Shown here one piece after another: positions 7,467 through 16,000 of a stretch of DNA of 64,000 nt; the stretch's first letter is position 1; each line of letters begins with the position of its first letter. The notes beneath the pieces are model-generated. The model saw only the letters and a program-made list of their open reading frames with translations. It did not search any database and had not been told where the DNA came from. The stretch is from Bacteroidaceae bacterium (lineage in GTDB: Bacteria > Bacteroidota > Bacteroidia > Bacteroidales > Bacteroidaceae). The position numbers and the translations under genes are program-made. Where the stretch lies: the NCBI GenBank assembly GCA_017546505.1, contig JAFYWV010000122.1:22564-86563 (forward strand), in the 5' to 3' direction.

Positions 7467-10400
7467 TCAGTAAACAACCACCTTCTTGTTGTTCACAACG
7501 TAAACTCCCGCCGGAAGCTGGATGCGTGTTGTGCCCTCTGCCACATTCTGCTCGAACAGCAATCGGCCATCAACGCTATACACTGCAACATCCTGTGCCT
7601 CGAGAGCTGTAACAGTGATGCAATCGCCACCCTTTACAGAGTAGGTTGCATAAGCATCGGAAATACCGGTAGACTGGCTGAAATCAATCCTCAAATCATT
7701 AAACCTCACCTCATCGTTATCTCCATTGACACCATAGATGTTCATAATTTCAATAGCACGGGCATCCTCATCGATAACAGAGAATGTACTTGCAGCAATG
7801 TTCACAATCACATCGTCATAGGCATTGAATGTCTCATTTTCCTCGGAATAGATAATGACACGGTAGGTATTCATATCGAGCATCTCGAATGAGAGATTGT
7901 GTGATGCCAATGTGCCATCGGCCACAACATCATCAATAAACACCTCTTCATTAACCCTTATATCAAACTGCAAGGCCGTATAGTCTTCACCGTCGTAACA
8001 CATAAGGTTAAGCGGCAGAACACACTCCTCGCCAAGCGAAAGGACTATATCATTGCCATACAATTCACCGGCAGCATAAGGTGTGGCGTTGGCATACAAT
8101 GCAGATGGAGCATCGGACATCATAACCATAGAAGCAACCTCTTCGGCATCGGCAAGGTCAATATATCCGTCGATGTTGGCATCGGCCTTAGCCTCGCTGA
8201 ACCTCTTGTATTCATTGCCTTGCAGATAGGCTGTAATTACAGCCACATCGTGCACTGTCAACTGATTGTTGAGGTTTACATCACCCGGCATAGTGTATAT
8301 GAGGTCATCGATATCATATCTGTCCAAATTATTATAGATGTAGTTCGCACGGTCTGCCACCCACTGCTTTGCGCGGTCACGGTCACTCTCACTGAAGCCA
8401 AAAGAGTAACCCCACTCGTATGCATTGTTCTCGAACGAGGTCCTTGCGAAATTGTAGTAGCTGTCAATGTAATCCTTCAACTCGGCAATCGAATTGCTCT
8501 CAACGAACTCCTTCCACACCTTATAATAGTGTTTCTTGAAGATTTCGACGTTTGTCAAATCCTGCCAGAATCGATATGCCTTCATTGAAGTTCTGATTAC
8601 GCTTGATGTCGTACCGGAATAGCAATACTGTCTACTATTTTCATAGTTGAATCCCCAGTCAAAATCCCATAGCGGACCAAAAGCAATCTTGCCTTCCGGG
8701 TCGCTCTCGTTCTTATGATAATAGGTACTCTTTGGATGATTGATTTCCTGGTTTAGAACAAGGTCATTAGTGAGGAAGAAACGGGCTGTCGCATCCACGT
8801 CCAACACACTCTCCAAACCTTTACCGGTGTACACCGCTGTCTGCATTTCTCTTGAATCCTCAAGTATTGCCGCACGACGGGCTATGGCAAGTTCTGTGTC
8901 CTCCATCTCAGCAAGGTCGGGCTCTGCAACTTTTACAGGAAGGCTGTATTGACCTTGAGTATATATTGGTTCATCGGCGCTTGAATATGTATCAAGCTCA
9001 ACAACATAACCATCCTCCTCATCAATATCAACACTATTGTTTGCCATACCGACCTTCTCTGTGAACATATAACTACCCCTGTAAGAGCCATTAATGTATA
9101 ATTCAACAGGAATAATGTGGTTAGTATATTTTGCACCGGCCATCTGACCAATCTTCATTGCTATGGCATTTGCCATAAGAGAACCCTCCTGCGAATTGGC
9201 AAGCAACACCCAACTCTTGCCCTTGGTGAGTCCGAACGGCTTAACCTTCTCGGCAAACTTAAGGCGATATGGGTTCTTAGAATATGGATTGCTGCTCCAC
9301 GATGAGTTTCCGCGGCCTTTTATCTGCACAGAGTCCTCGAAATTGTCGTAGACGCCGTTGCCTGTTATACGGAATTTCGCATCAAGATAATAATCTTTGC
9401 TAGAGACCATTTGGCCACCTTCGATGTCGATGTCAATTCGGGGAACTGAAGCAATTCTGTCGGTGAGCCAATCAACAGTCACTTTATATACATTGCCAAA
9501 CGGAACGCGACGGTTCTCGTAAACAGCATCCTGTATCTTCACAGGCTCACCGGTCGTCTCCTCTGTAACTTTGTACACACGCAATTCGGAAAGCGCAAGG
9601 TGATTCTTTGAATACTCTCCGGCAGTCTGCACTATTCTCAAATATGAATACTTGCCACCCAAAGATATGGTGGGTGAAGTATACTCCTGACCGTAACCGC
9701 CCCTTGGCATACCATCGGCAATATAATCCAATGTACGTACAAGTTTCCAGCTACTGCCGTTGTTACTTGCATAGACCTCCCAAATAAGCGGATTATAACC
9801 GGACTGAGGACGGCACTTATAATAAAGCTGAATATTCTCCAACTGCTCGGGCAACGCAATCTCAATATATGCATTCACGTTGACCGTTGCATTGTTGGCA
9901 GTTCCCCAAGTTGAATGGAAGATTGTTGAAGAATTGCCATCGAGCAGACTTGCAAGCGACTCTCTACTATCTGTAGAGGGTTTGTTTGTAGAGAGCATAT
10001 CGGCAGTTAGCTTGACCTCCTCTATTCCACCCGAAACTGTTGGTGTCGACCATATTTCGTCCTGTACCTTGATATTCTTGATTATATTATAACCGAGATA
10101 GGTCACATTGTAACTAACACTCTTTGCAAAGCTCTGGGTTGTCTCCTTGCTCACCTGGAGCACTGTATCCACGTATGCAACAGCCTTGTCATCGCTCAAC
10201 TGGAAGCTTGCGGTGAGCCATTTTCCGATAGCATTCACGCTAAGGTTAATGTCGTTGGTAATTTCGGCACATTCAACATCCACATTGAGTGTGGGGTTAT
10301 ACTTGTTGTTGAACTTGAACGATGTCATCGTTGGCAATGCCGGCATCACAGTTGAGATACTGTCATACTCGGCCTTGGTGTAATAGTTCGTGTCACCGCC

Positions 10401-12173
10401 GGTCAATGGGAAATAGACAGTACCCTTTTCAACATAGTAATCGCCATCGAGCGCTGCAAGCTGATAGGCATCGACATCACCATTGGAGAGATATACATAA
10501 ACAATTTCACCTTCAAGCAAATCCTCTTTCGGTTCTTCCTCTTCCCCCGAAGATTCAACCTTTGTTGCATTGAACTGCTCAATATCACGCTCTATCTGGG
10601 AATACATTGCGGCATACTGCTCGGCCGTGTACACACCGGCTTTCTCTTTCGCTTCTGAAATTGTTGCAATAATACCGGTCAATATCGAGCGCGAGCTCTC
10701 GGGATATGTACCTGCCACATAAGGAGGTTGGCTGAACACTGAGTTTGCAAGCAACTCGTTTACTTGCACCTCATATTTAGACAAGCCAACAATCATATAA
10801 TTAGACAAAGCCAAAGAAAGCGACTCCTTCAACGATGCTATTTCGGCAACCGTACCCATTGACGGGATGCTCTGCAATGCAGAAGATATCAATGAACGAA
10901 GAGCCGCATCCTCACCGGCTGTGCAGTAGCCATCGTGATTGCCGTACATAGCCAAATAGTTGCCGGCATTGTTGATTATAGGGTTAAGAGACACCTGCGC
11001 CAGCTGCGGAACTGTTACCATCAACTCCTCAACAGTTGAAGCATTGAGGTTTGCCTTGTAAATCGACCAATTGAATGCAGCCGGCAAAGCAAAGCCTTGA
11101 GTGTAATCCTCCTTTTCAAGTGCCTGCTTGTGAGGGAGGTCAAAAGTCTTCATCTTTGAAATTGTACCATCACGCATCTCGGCCGCCACATATAGCGTCA
11201 AATCACCCGCAGAGTTCTCACCGTCATACTCCATCTCAAAATATCCGTTGCCCGTAGCTGCAATCTTTACACTGGCCGCAGATTCAAAATTGCTTGTACT
11301 GTATTGCCAGCCGTTCGCTCCATTGAACAGCGATGCCGAATTTTCAAGGAATTTATCCGAAACAGGCCAATATACAAGATAACGGCCATCACCGGCAGGT
11401 ATCAACTGCATCACGTGCTCTACAGACGGTTCAACATCTCCCTTCTCGGCATACTGCATATACAGAGGACCGCTGCCATAATATGCTGTTCCATTGGAAG
11501 CAACAAAGCTTTTCACAGCATTGCTCTGCAACACGAACAACTGATTTTCCACAGCAAGCTCAGACTCGAAGGTGACGGCATTACCAAGAGCAAACTCTTT
11601 ACCGATTGAAGATGTAGCATAGTCTGTTCCAAGGGTTATTCCCACCACAAATGGGCTGTTCTTCGGTTCACCAAGACGTGTTGACCACTCTATGAAAAAG
11701 GCATCAACACTCCTGTCAAGGGTCAATTCCACATAGTGATAGTCAGACACTGCATTATAACTGCTCCACATTGAATGGAAATAGGTTTTGACATTATTAT
11801 CGGACAAGCCGTAGAGACCGGCTCCATCCACACTACTCCAGGACAAGGTATTATGGTCGGCATTTGAAGATGCGGTATATGGCACAATCATACCGTCCCT
11901 GTCATAGATTTTGAGTCCCGACAAAGCAAAAGTAATATTATTACCGTTTGGAGCTTCGTTGCTCATTGTGCCAACCACCGTCATACGCACTTTGTCGGTA
12001 GACACACCGGGCTCAAGCAAAGTAGAAGTAAATTCATAATAAGCACTACCCTCATAGTCTTTCTCAACGCCGGGCAAGCCATCGACACTGCTCAAAGTGA
12101 CAGACCACTCTTGGGCACTACTGCTCAAAACCATCGAAAAAAGAAAAATCACATAAAAAAGAAGCCTTTTCAT
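7467..12173 (-). CDS. Giant secreted CotH-kinase protein with discoidin, dockerin-like and T9SS-tail domains
   Basis: A 1568-residue exported protein. Signal peptide at 1-20 (ends SSSAQ). Residues 20-700 are mostly unrecognised, with a helical part at about 400-550. A discoidin (F5/8 type C) domain lies at about 720-870 (ASLLDGNSSTIFHS to LALSELRVYKV). A CotH domain follows at about 900-1290 (IKGRGNSSW, LLANSQEG, GPLWDFDWGF); CotH is an atypical protein kinase fold. A dockerin-like calcium module is at about 1292-1355 (GDVNLNNQLTVHDV, ADANIDGYIDLADA). A beta domain resembling cohesin lies at about 1365-1500, and a C-terminal module (AVYSVDGRLLF, LPAGVYVV) resembles the T9SS type A sorting domain. 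It probably sits on the cell surface or is released; its substrate is unknown. Confidence 0.85.
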   Translation of the reverse strand: MKRLLFYVIFLFSMVLSSSAQEWSVTLSSVDGLPGVEKDYEGSAYYEFTSTLLEPGVSTDKVRMTVVGTMSNEAPNGNNITFALSGLKIYDRDGMIVPYTASSNADHNTLSWSSVDGAGLYGLSDNNVKTYFHSMWSSYNAVSDYHYVELTLDRSVDAFFIEWSTRLGEPKNSPFVVGITLGTDYATSSIGKEFALGNAVTFESELAVENQLFVLQSNAVKSFVASNGTAYYGSGPLYMQYAEKGDVEPSVEHVMQLIPAGDGRYLVYWPVSDKFLENSASLFNGANGWQYSTSNFESAASVKIAATGNGYFEMEYDGENSAGDLTLYVAAEMRDGTISKMKTFDLPHKQALEKEDYTQGFALPAAFNWSIYKANLNASTVEELMVTVPQLAQVSLNPIINNAGNYLAMYGNHDGYCTAGEDAALRSLISSALQSIPSMGTVAEIASLKESLSLALSNYMIVGLSKYEVQVNELLANSVFSQPPYVAGTYPESSRSILTGIIATISEAKEKAGVYTAEQYAAMYSQIERDIEQFNATKVESSGEEEEPKEDLLEGEIVYVYLSNGDVDAYQLAALDGDYYVEKGTVYFPLTGGDTNYYTKAEYDSISTVMPALPTMTSFKFNNKYNPTLNVDVECAEITNDINLSVNAIGKWLTASFQLSDDKAVAYVDTVLQVSKETTQSFAKSVSYNVTYLGYNIIKNIKVQDEIWSTPTVSGGIEEVKLTADMLSTNKPSTDSRESLASLLDGNSSTIFHSTWGTANNATVNVNAYIEIALPEQLENIQLYYKCRPQSGYNPLIWEVYASNNGSSWKLVRTLDYIADGMPRGGYGQEYTSPTISLGGKYSYLRIVQTAGEYSKNHLALSELRVYKVTEETTGEPVKIQDAVYENRRVPFGNVYKVTVDWLTDRIASVPRIDIDIEGGQMVSSKDYYLDAKFRITGNGVYDNFEDSVQIKGRGNSSWSSNPYSKNPYRLKFAEKVKPFGLTKGKSWVLLANSQEGSLMANAIAMKIGQMAGAKYTNHIIPVELYINGSYRGSYMFTEKVGMANNSVDIDEEDGYVVELDTYSSADEPIYTQGQYSLPVKVAEPDLAEMEDTELAIARRAAILEDSREMQTAVYTGKGLESVLDVDATARFFLTNDLVLNQEINHPKSTYYHKNESDPEGKIAFGPLWDFDWGFNYENSRQYCYSGTTSSVIRTSMKAYRFWQDLTNVEIFKKHYYKVWKEFVESNSIAELKDYIDSYYNFARTSFENNAYEWGYSFGFSESDRDRAKQWVADRANYIYNNLDRYDIDDLIYTMPGDVNLNNQLTVHDVAVITAYLQGNEYKRFSEAKADANIDGYIDLADAEEVASMVMMSDAPSALYANATPYAAGELYGNDIVLSLGEECVLPLNLMCYDGEDYTALQFDIRVNEEVFIDDVVADGTLASHNLSFEMLDMNTYRVIIYSEENETFNAYDDVIVNIAASTFSVIDEDARAIEIMNIYGVNGDNDEVRFNDLRIDFSQSTGISDAYATYSVKGGDCITVTALEAQDVAVYSVDGRLLFEQNVAEGTTRIQLPAGVYVVNNKKVVVY

Positions 12174-12261
12174 AATATTTGGTTATTTATATTTTCGTCA
12201 CAACACTTGAGCGTTTGCCAAAACACCCAGTCCACTATACGGGATATATGTATTCACGCTA

Positions 12262-12294
12262 CAAAGTAACAAAATAATATATTTAAAACAAAAA
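12262..12294 (-). promoter_or_regulatory. Promoter of the CotH-domain gene
   Basis: On the minus strand a TTTTTG -33 box (12289-12294) and a TTACTTTG -7 box (12262-12269, one mismatch to TAnnTTTG) are 19 bp apart, the canonical Bacteroides spacing. The leader is about 80 nt. Confidence 0.55.
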
Positions 12295-12426
12295 GATATT
12301 TATTTTATTTTATTAACACAGCAACAACACATATCAATGACAATAAAATTCAAATGAAAAAGAAAAATATCTCACAACATTTTGGTTATTCATAAAAAAT
12401 GTATACCTTTGCAACGCAAAATAGAG

Positions 12427-12501
12427 CGGGATGTAGCTCAGCCCGGTTAGAGTACGCGTCTGGGGGGCGTGTGGTCGCTGGTTCGAATCCAGTCATCCCG
12501 A
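12427..12501 (+). tRNA. tRNA-Pro (anticodon GGG)
   Basis: The cloverleaf folds by eye. Acceptor arms CGGGATG and CATCCCG pair fully, the D arm is GCTC/GAGT, the anticodon loop is CTGGGGG (anticodon GGG at positions 34-36), and the T arm is GCTGG-TTCGAAT-CCAGT. The discriminator is A and CCA is not encoded. The 3' 18 bases plus one more are repeated at 13609-13627. Confidence 0.93.
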
Positions 12502-12502
12502 C
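12484..12502 (+). repeat. Attachment-site copy 1 (tRNA 3' end)
   Basis: CGAATCCAGTCATCCCGAC covers the T-loop end, the acceptor strand, the discriminator and one more base of tRNA-Pro. It is identical to 13609-13627. Confidence 0.75.
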
Positions 12503-12507
12503 AAGAG

Positions 12508-12537
12508 AATGCTTCTACAAACACTTGTAGAGGCATT
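12508..12537 (+). terminator. Terminator directly after tRNA-Pro (element side)
   Basis: A 13-bp stem (AATGCTTCTACAA with TTGTAGAGGCATT, one G-T pair) and a 4-nt loop, followed by a T-rich run. It lies inside the inserted element and replaces the displaced original terminator at 13634-13667. Confidence 0.7.
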
Positions 12538-12547
12538 TTCCTTTTTC

Positions 12548-12568
12548 TTCAACACCTTTTGCGCAACA
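12548..12568 (+). repeat. Candidate integrase arm-type repeat, left
   Basis: A 21-bp sequence (TTCAACACC, TTTT, GCGCAACA read together) recurs exactly at 13463-13483 near the other end of the element. A second shared motif, TTTnCGCAACTTT, lies about 50 bp further in each case (near 12598 and 13517). Confidence 0.5.
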
Positions 12569-12682
12569 GTTGCGCTCAAAGCAACCAAGTTTTACATTTG
12601 CGCAACTTTATTCTGTGTCGTTCAACAAAAAAATGACATCAATTTCACTTTGGATAAAGGAAACTGATGTCAATTACTGATG

Positions 12683-13105
12683 TCATTTCTTTAAACTCTT
12701 TCGCAAGATTGGAATTCTCTTTATTATATGTCCAGCACTTATTATGGTTAATATAATACCTATTCTATAATGCCATAGACCTACATTGGTGTTTGCACCA
12801 CTAATATTCAACAACACAAATCCAGTAATGATTGTTATTATATATATTGATGACAAGTAAATTGTAACTCTGCTTTTATTGCCACGACCTTTTGCAATAA
12901 GACTTTTGTACCAACCCCAATGTGTTTTGATGTGTAGCACTCCAACGACAGCAAATGCCAAACTTGCAATAGTATGGAAAACTGCCCAATTATGCCATAC
13001 ATTATGACTTGAAAAATGTCCTGCAAAGTGCAGTTCAAATCCCGAAAATGCGGTTATTGCAAATACTAATATCAATAACCAATCGATTACAAATATCTTT
13101 TTCAT
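12683..13105 (-). CDS. DUF4405-type membrane protein
   Basis: A 140-residue integral membrane protein with four likely helices (about residues 8-25, 38-60, 82-102 and 112-130). Histidines near or in the helices (ELHFAGH, HNWAVFHTIAS, HIKTHWGW, LWHYRIG) fit a small haem-b-binding DUF4405 protein related to cytochrome b561-like folds. The function of the family is not established. It is the only intact gene in the tRNA-Pro element. Its ATG at 13105 lies inside the frame of the upstream integrase-like fragment, so it appears joined to it by deletion or recombination. Confidence 0.65.
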   Translation of the reverse strand: MKKIFVIDWLLILVFAITAFSGFELHFAGHFSSHNVWHNWAVFHTIASLAFAVVGVLHIKTHWGWYKSLIAKGRGNKSRVTIYLSSIYIITIITGFVLLNISGANTNVGLWHYRIGIILTIISAGHIIKRIPILRKSLKK

Positions 13106-13418
13106 TCTTTATAGTTTTATCATCGACATTTGGAGTTTGAGCAAGTGCTTCATCTATGACGGCGTTTGTTATCTTTGCCTTTGGATTGTCATATAGTATC
13201 TTTACAACTGCTTCATCAACCTTTGCCTCCAAGCGGTCTATCTCCTTGTTGAGTTCTTCAGCATTTGTTAAGGGATAGTATGGTTTAACTCTATTCAAGG
13301 AGGTCAAATACCTCTCCTCAATAGAACACAGTTTGTAACGCAAGACGGAACCGTTCTTTTTGAGATAGGCAACAACCTTGCCTTGATAATACATTCTCTT
13401 TACAAATCTTAATGCCAT
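13035..13418 (-). pseudogene. Truncated integrase-like N-terminus
   Basis: A 127-residue reading frame. The first 108 residues look like the N-terminal arm-binding and linker region of a Bacteroidales tyrosine integrase: a basic beta-rich start (FVKRMYYQGKVVAYLKKNGS) and a helical linker (ELNKEIDRLEAKVDEAVV). The catalytic domain with its Arg-His-Arg-Tyr set is absent. After KNEKD the frame only reads through the 5' end of the DUF4405 gene in another phase, so the last roughly 20 residues are not native. Its place between arm-like repeats supports the integrase reading, but family identity is from pattern recognition only. Confidence 0.5.
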
Positions 13419-13462
13419 AAACTATATAAATTGTTTAGTTGCGCAGTTGCTTCAACACCTTT

Positions 13463-13483
13463 TTCAACACCTTTTGCGCAACA
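13463..13483 (+). repeat. Candidate integrase arm-type repeat, right
   Basis: Exact copy of 12548-12568 in the same orientation, with a partial third copy (TTCAACACCTTTT) just upstream at 13451-13463. Repeats placed symmetrically inside both attachment sites are typical of tyrosine-integrase arm sites. Confidence 0.5.
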
Positions 13484-13608
13484 AAGGTAGTGTTTATCCG
13501 CAACTGAACAAAATATTTTCGCAACTTTTTATATTGTTTATTACCTGATTATCAATGTTTTACCATTGTTTTATTGATTACAACTCCCTGTGTATCAAGT
13601 TGCTATGG

Positions 13609-13627
13609 CGAATCCAGTCATCCCGAC
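13609..13627 (+). repeat. Attachment-site copy 2 (distal)
   Basis: Identical 19-bp copy of the tRNA-Pro 3' end without the rest of the tRNA. It marks the far end of the inserted element; the original tRNA terminator follows it. Confidence 0.75.
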
Positions 13628-13633
13628 TTAGTT

Positions 13634-13667
13634 AAAACCTTGATAATCAAACGATTGTCAAGGTTTT
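13634..13667 (+). terminator. Displaced original terminator of tRNA-Pro
   Basis: A 10-bp perfect stem (AAAACCTTGA with TCAAGGTTTT) followed by TTGTTTTT. It follows the distal attachment copy by 6 bp, where the tRNA's own terminator would be after insertion of the element. Between here and 13884 I see nothing recognisable. Confidence 0.65.
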
Positions 13668-13884
13668 TTGTTTTTACACAGATTTAAACGGACAGCCAGG
13701 AAAATTATCCGAACAGAAGCCAGATTGAATGGACCATTTAATCACCTCTTGACGAGACTATCACCAATGAAAAATTCAAGAGAAAACGCCCAAAAGCCCC
13801 CTATGCCGCATTTTTTCTACCAGAAATTGCGACAACAACAATTTTAGTTTAAAAAAATATTATCCCTATTTTTTATCATTTTTA

Positions 13885-13915
13885 TTGTTTTTAAGTTTTT
13901 TTATAACTACGTTTG
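13885..13915 (+). promoter_or_regulatory. Promoter of the SPFH/GYF_2 operon
   Basis: TACGTTTG (13908-13915) is an exact TAnnTTTG -7 box; TTG at 13885-13887 lies 20 bp upstream as the -33 element. The leader to the ATG at 14005 is about 80 nt. Confidence 0.6.
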
Positions 13916-14004
13916 CGAAGACACACAAACCGGATTGTCTATAATGCATTGTCCCAACCGAACAAAAATAAAACATAACTAATTAATAACTAATTCACGA
14001 CACT

Positions 14005-15360
14005 ATGAAAAAAGGATTTTTTTTGGCGGCTATTGCTGTTATGGCATTAGCATTCACAGCTAAAGCCCAAGAGACTGAAATGCCCAAGTATCAAAGAAGT
14101 TCGTTGCACATGGTACTTTTGACCACAGACGAACCAACTCTTGAGGGTTCTGAGGATTTCTCGGATTATCTGGACCAATCTTGGCAGAACTATCCGTTCC
14201 CCGAGAAGTACAACAGACACGCAATAGCCTACACACAGGGTTATGGCGGCAAGCCCAAGGGCTCCTTCCTTGAATTCATCAACCAATACAAAAACGGTTT
14301 TGCCGGGATGGGACTTCTTGAGGCAAAAGAGTTGATGGAAAATTTCAGTTCGGGAAAAGAATACAAAGAGGAACTTGTAACAGCCACACAGAATCTTATC
14401 GAGAGTGAAAAAATAGGCAATCAACTGATACGCAAATGGTTTAATATTCAGGACGACGGTTCTTGGGACTACGAGTTGATTAAGGAGCGTGCTGCATACA
14501 ACGCCAACCAAGCTGCTATTGCCGAGGCTAATGCCGTTGCAAAGGGTGTACAGGCTATCTTTGACCAAGGCGAGGACCTTATTGCCAACACATTCGTGAC
14601 ATTTTCAAAATTGGCGTTCTATGAAAATGAGCCGGTAGCGAACTTCACAAAAGAGCTTGCTATGTTTATTGCAAGTTTCACTCCGGCACCAGCAAATAAG
14701 ATTATGGTTGTTGCTGCTGAAACAGCATACAATGCTACACGCAGAGGATACTCGGCAAGAACAACAACTGCCCTTTATAAACTTGATTGGACCGAGGAGG
14801 TAAAGGCAACATTCTATGATATGTTCAAAGAGGACAACAAGATTGATATGGAGAAGTTCAACGCATACACATTCCCTATGTCACTTGTTGGTATTGAGAC
14901 CGGCAGCAGCACAACAATCGATGCAATGGGCGGCTTGTCTGAAATGATTGGTATTGAAGCAAAGAAACCGGACGACCTTTTGATTAACCAAACTATCGTA
15001 CGCAACATAGACAAACTTTTTGCCAAATTGCAGAATACATACGAGGTATTTGCTCCGGTTTCACAGATTATCTCTGTAAATCCATTGATGGCAGATATGG
15101 GTATGAAAGAAGGCTTGGAAGGTGGCGAGAAATTTGACCTTCTTGAACCCCAGTTGAACGAAGAGACCAATAAGATTGAGTGGAAATCCATCGGCGTTGT
15201 CAAGGTTGACAAAAAGGGTATTTGGGATAACAGATACTCTTTGACAGAGGAGGCTAAAAATGCAGCAGAAACAGAGCAGAAAGGCACAGTCCTCAGCAAT
15301 AACAAGAAGGCAGCCGTTGGTATGGTTGTAAAGCAGGTTGTTAAGAACAAGAAAAAATAA
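14005..15360 (+). CDS. Exported protein of unknown function (SPFH operon, gene 1)
   Basis: A 451-residue protein with a clear Sec signal peptide (MKKGFFLAAIAVMALAFTAKAQ). I recognise no catalytic motif. The mature part is mixed: an N-terminal block (HMVLLTTDEP, FPEKYNRHAIAYTQGYGG), a long alanine-rich helical centre (about 150-250), and a Lys-rich C-terminus (VVKQVVKNKKK). No membrane anchor after the signal peptide, so probably periplasmic. It is the first gene of an eight-gene operon with an SPFH/GYF_2 protein, and the next gene follows after 8 bp. Function can only be approached through this context. Confidence 0.75.
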   Translation: MKKGFFLAAIAVMALAFTAKAQETEMPKYQRSSLHMVLLTTDEPTLEGSEDFSDYLDQSWQNYPFPEKYNRHAIAYTQGYGGKPKGSFLEFINQYKNGFAGMGLLEAKELMENFSSGKEYKEELVTATQNLIESEKIGNQLIRKWFNIQDDGSWDYELIKERAAYNANQAAIAEANAVAKGVQAIFDQGEDLIANTFVTFSKLAFYENEPVANFTKELAMFIASFTPAPANKIMVVAAETAYNATRRGYSARTTTALYKLDWTEEVKATFYDMFKEDNKIDMEKFNAYTFPMSLVGIETGSSTTIDAMGGLSEMIGIEAKKPDDLLINQTIVRNIDKLFAKLQNTYEVFAPVSQIISVNPLMADMGMKEGLEGGEKFDLLEPQLNEETNKIEWKSIGVVKVDKKGIWDNRYSLTEEAKNAAETEQKGTVLSNNKKAAVGMVVKQVVKNKKK

Positions 15361-15368
15361 GAGACAAT

Positions 15369-15899
15369 ATGAGCAAGCATTTCAGAATAGTTATATTTGC
15401 CTTGACAGCGCTTTTGCTGGCATCCTGTGCATCAAAAAAAGAGGCTACAGCAAACAAGGCTACAATGACGTGGCAATACGAAATTGAACCCACAACCGGC
15501 CAGGCTACACAAGGTTCAATATTGGTCAAGGTGTGGTCATATTCGGGCAGCAAGGGTGTGGCAAGAACACTTGCCGGAAAAAATGCAGTCCACGGTGTAT
15601 TGTTCAAGGGAGTTGCGGCTCTGAACGAGCAGAATGCTAGAGTACCGCAACAAAAGCCTATCGTAACTGATGTAAACGCCGAAGAGACTCACAAGGAGTT
15701 TTTAAATGAGTTCTTCAAAGACGATGGCAAATATATGAAGTATGTAAATTTTATAAACAACGGCATCCCAGCCCCCGGAGATATTATAAAGGTTGGCCCA
15801 AGATATAAAGTCGGAGTCAGAGTCTCTGTTGCAAAGGATGCATTAAGAAAGGAGATGGAGGCTGCGGGTATTATAAAGTCACTCGGTGCCGGTTTCTAA
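15369..15899 (+). CDS. Small lipoprotein (SPFH operon, gene 2)
   Basis: A 176-residue lipoprotein. The signal peptide ends in the lipobox LLASC with Cys18. The mature chain contains WQYEIEPTTGQATQGSILVKVWSYS and a C-terminal part rich in Lys and Gly (DIIKVGPRYKVGVRVSVAKDALR), suggesting a small beta domain. I do not recognise the family. It directly follows gene 1, so the two are very probably translated from one message; a 101-bp gap with a hairpin separates it from gene 3. Confidence 0.72.
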   Translation: MSKHFRIVIFALTALLLASCASKKEATANKATMTWQYEIEPTTGQATQGSILVKVWSYSGSKGVARTLAGKNAVHGVLFKGVAALNEQNARVPQQKPIVTDVNAEETHKEFLNEFFKDDGKYMKYVNFINNGIPAPGDIIKVGPRYKVGVRVSVAKDALRKEMEAAGIIKSLGAGF

Positions 15900-15939
15900 G
15901 AGTTCACAGACCTTAATTTAGGGCAAATTGTCTTACGAT

Positions 15940-15982
15940 AATATTGGGATTTGTCTTATCGAAAAAGACGAATCTCAATATT
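15940..15982 (+). promoter_or_regulatory. Intergenic hairpin inside the operon
   Basis: AATATTGGGATTTGTCTT (15940-15957) can pair with 15965-15982 over 18 bp with two G-U pairs and a 7-nt loop. No T run follows, so it is unlikely to be a terminator. It ends 18 nt before the ATG at 16001 and could act as an RNA-processing or stability element that sets gene 3 expression apart from genes 1-2. Confidence 0.5.
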
Positions 15983-16000
15983 TACAATAATAAACGTAAT

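Larger units (their letters stand above)
12484..13627. mobile_element. Relic of a small integrative element at tRNA-Pro
   Basis: About 1.1 kb is bounded by two identical 19-bp copies of the tRNA-Pro 3' end (12484-12502 and 13609-13627), the signature of site-specific integration into a tRNA gene. A terminator follows each copy: one inside the element at 12508, one in the chromosome at 13634. Inside are an apparent truncated integrase N-terminus (13035-13418), a DUF4405 membrane gene, and short repeats near each end that resemble integrase arm sites. No complete integrase, replication or transfer gene is present, so the element is probably immobile alone. It may be a deletion derivative of a larger island. 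Confidence 0.7.
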
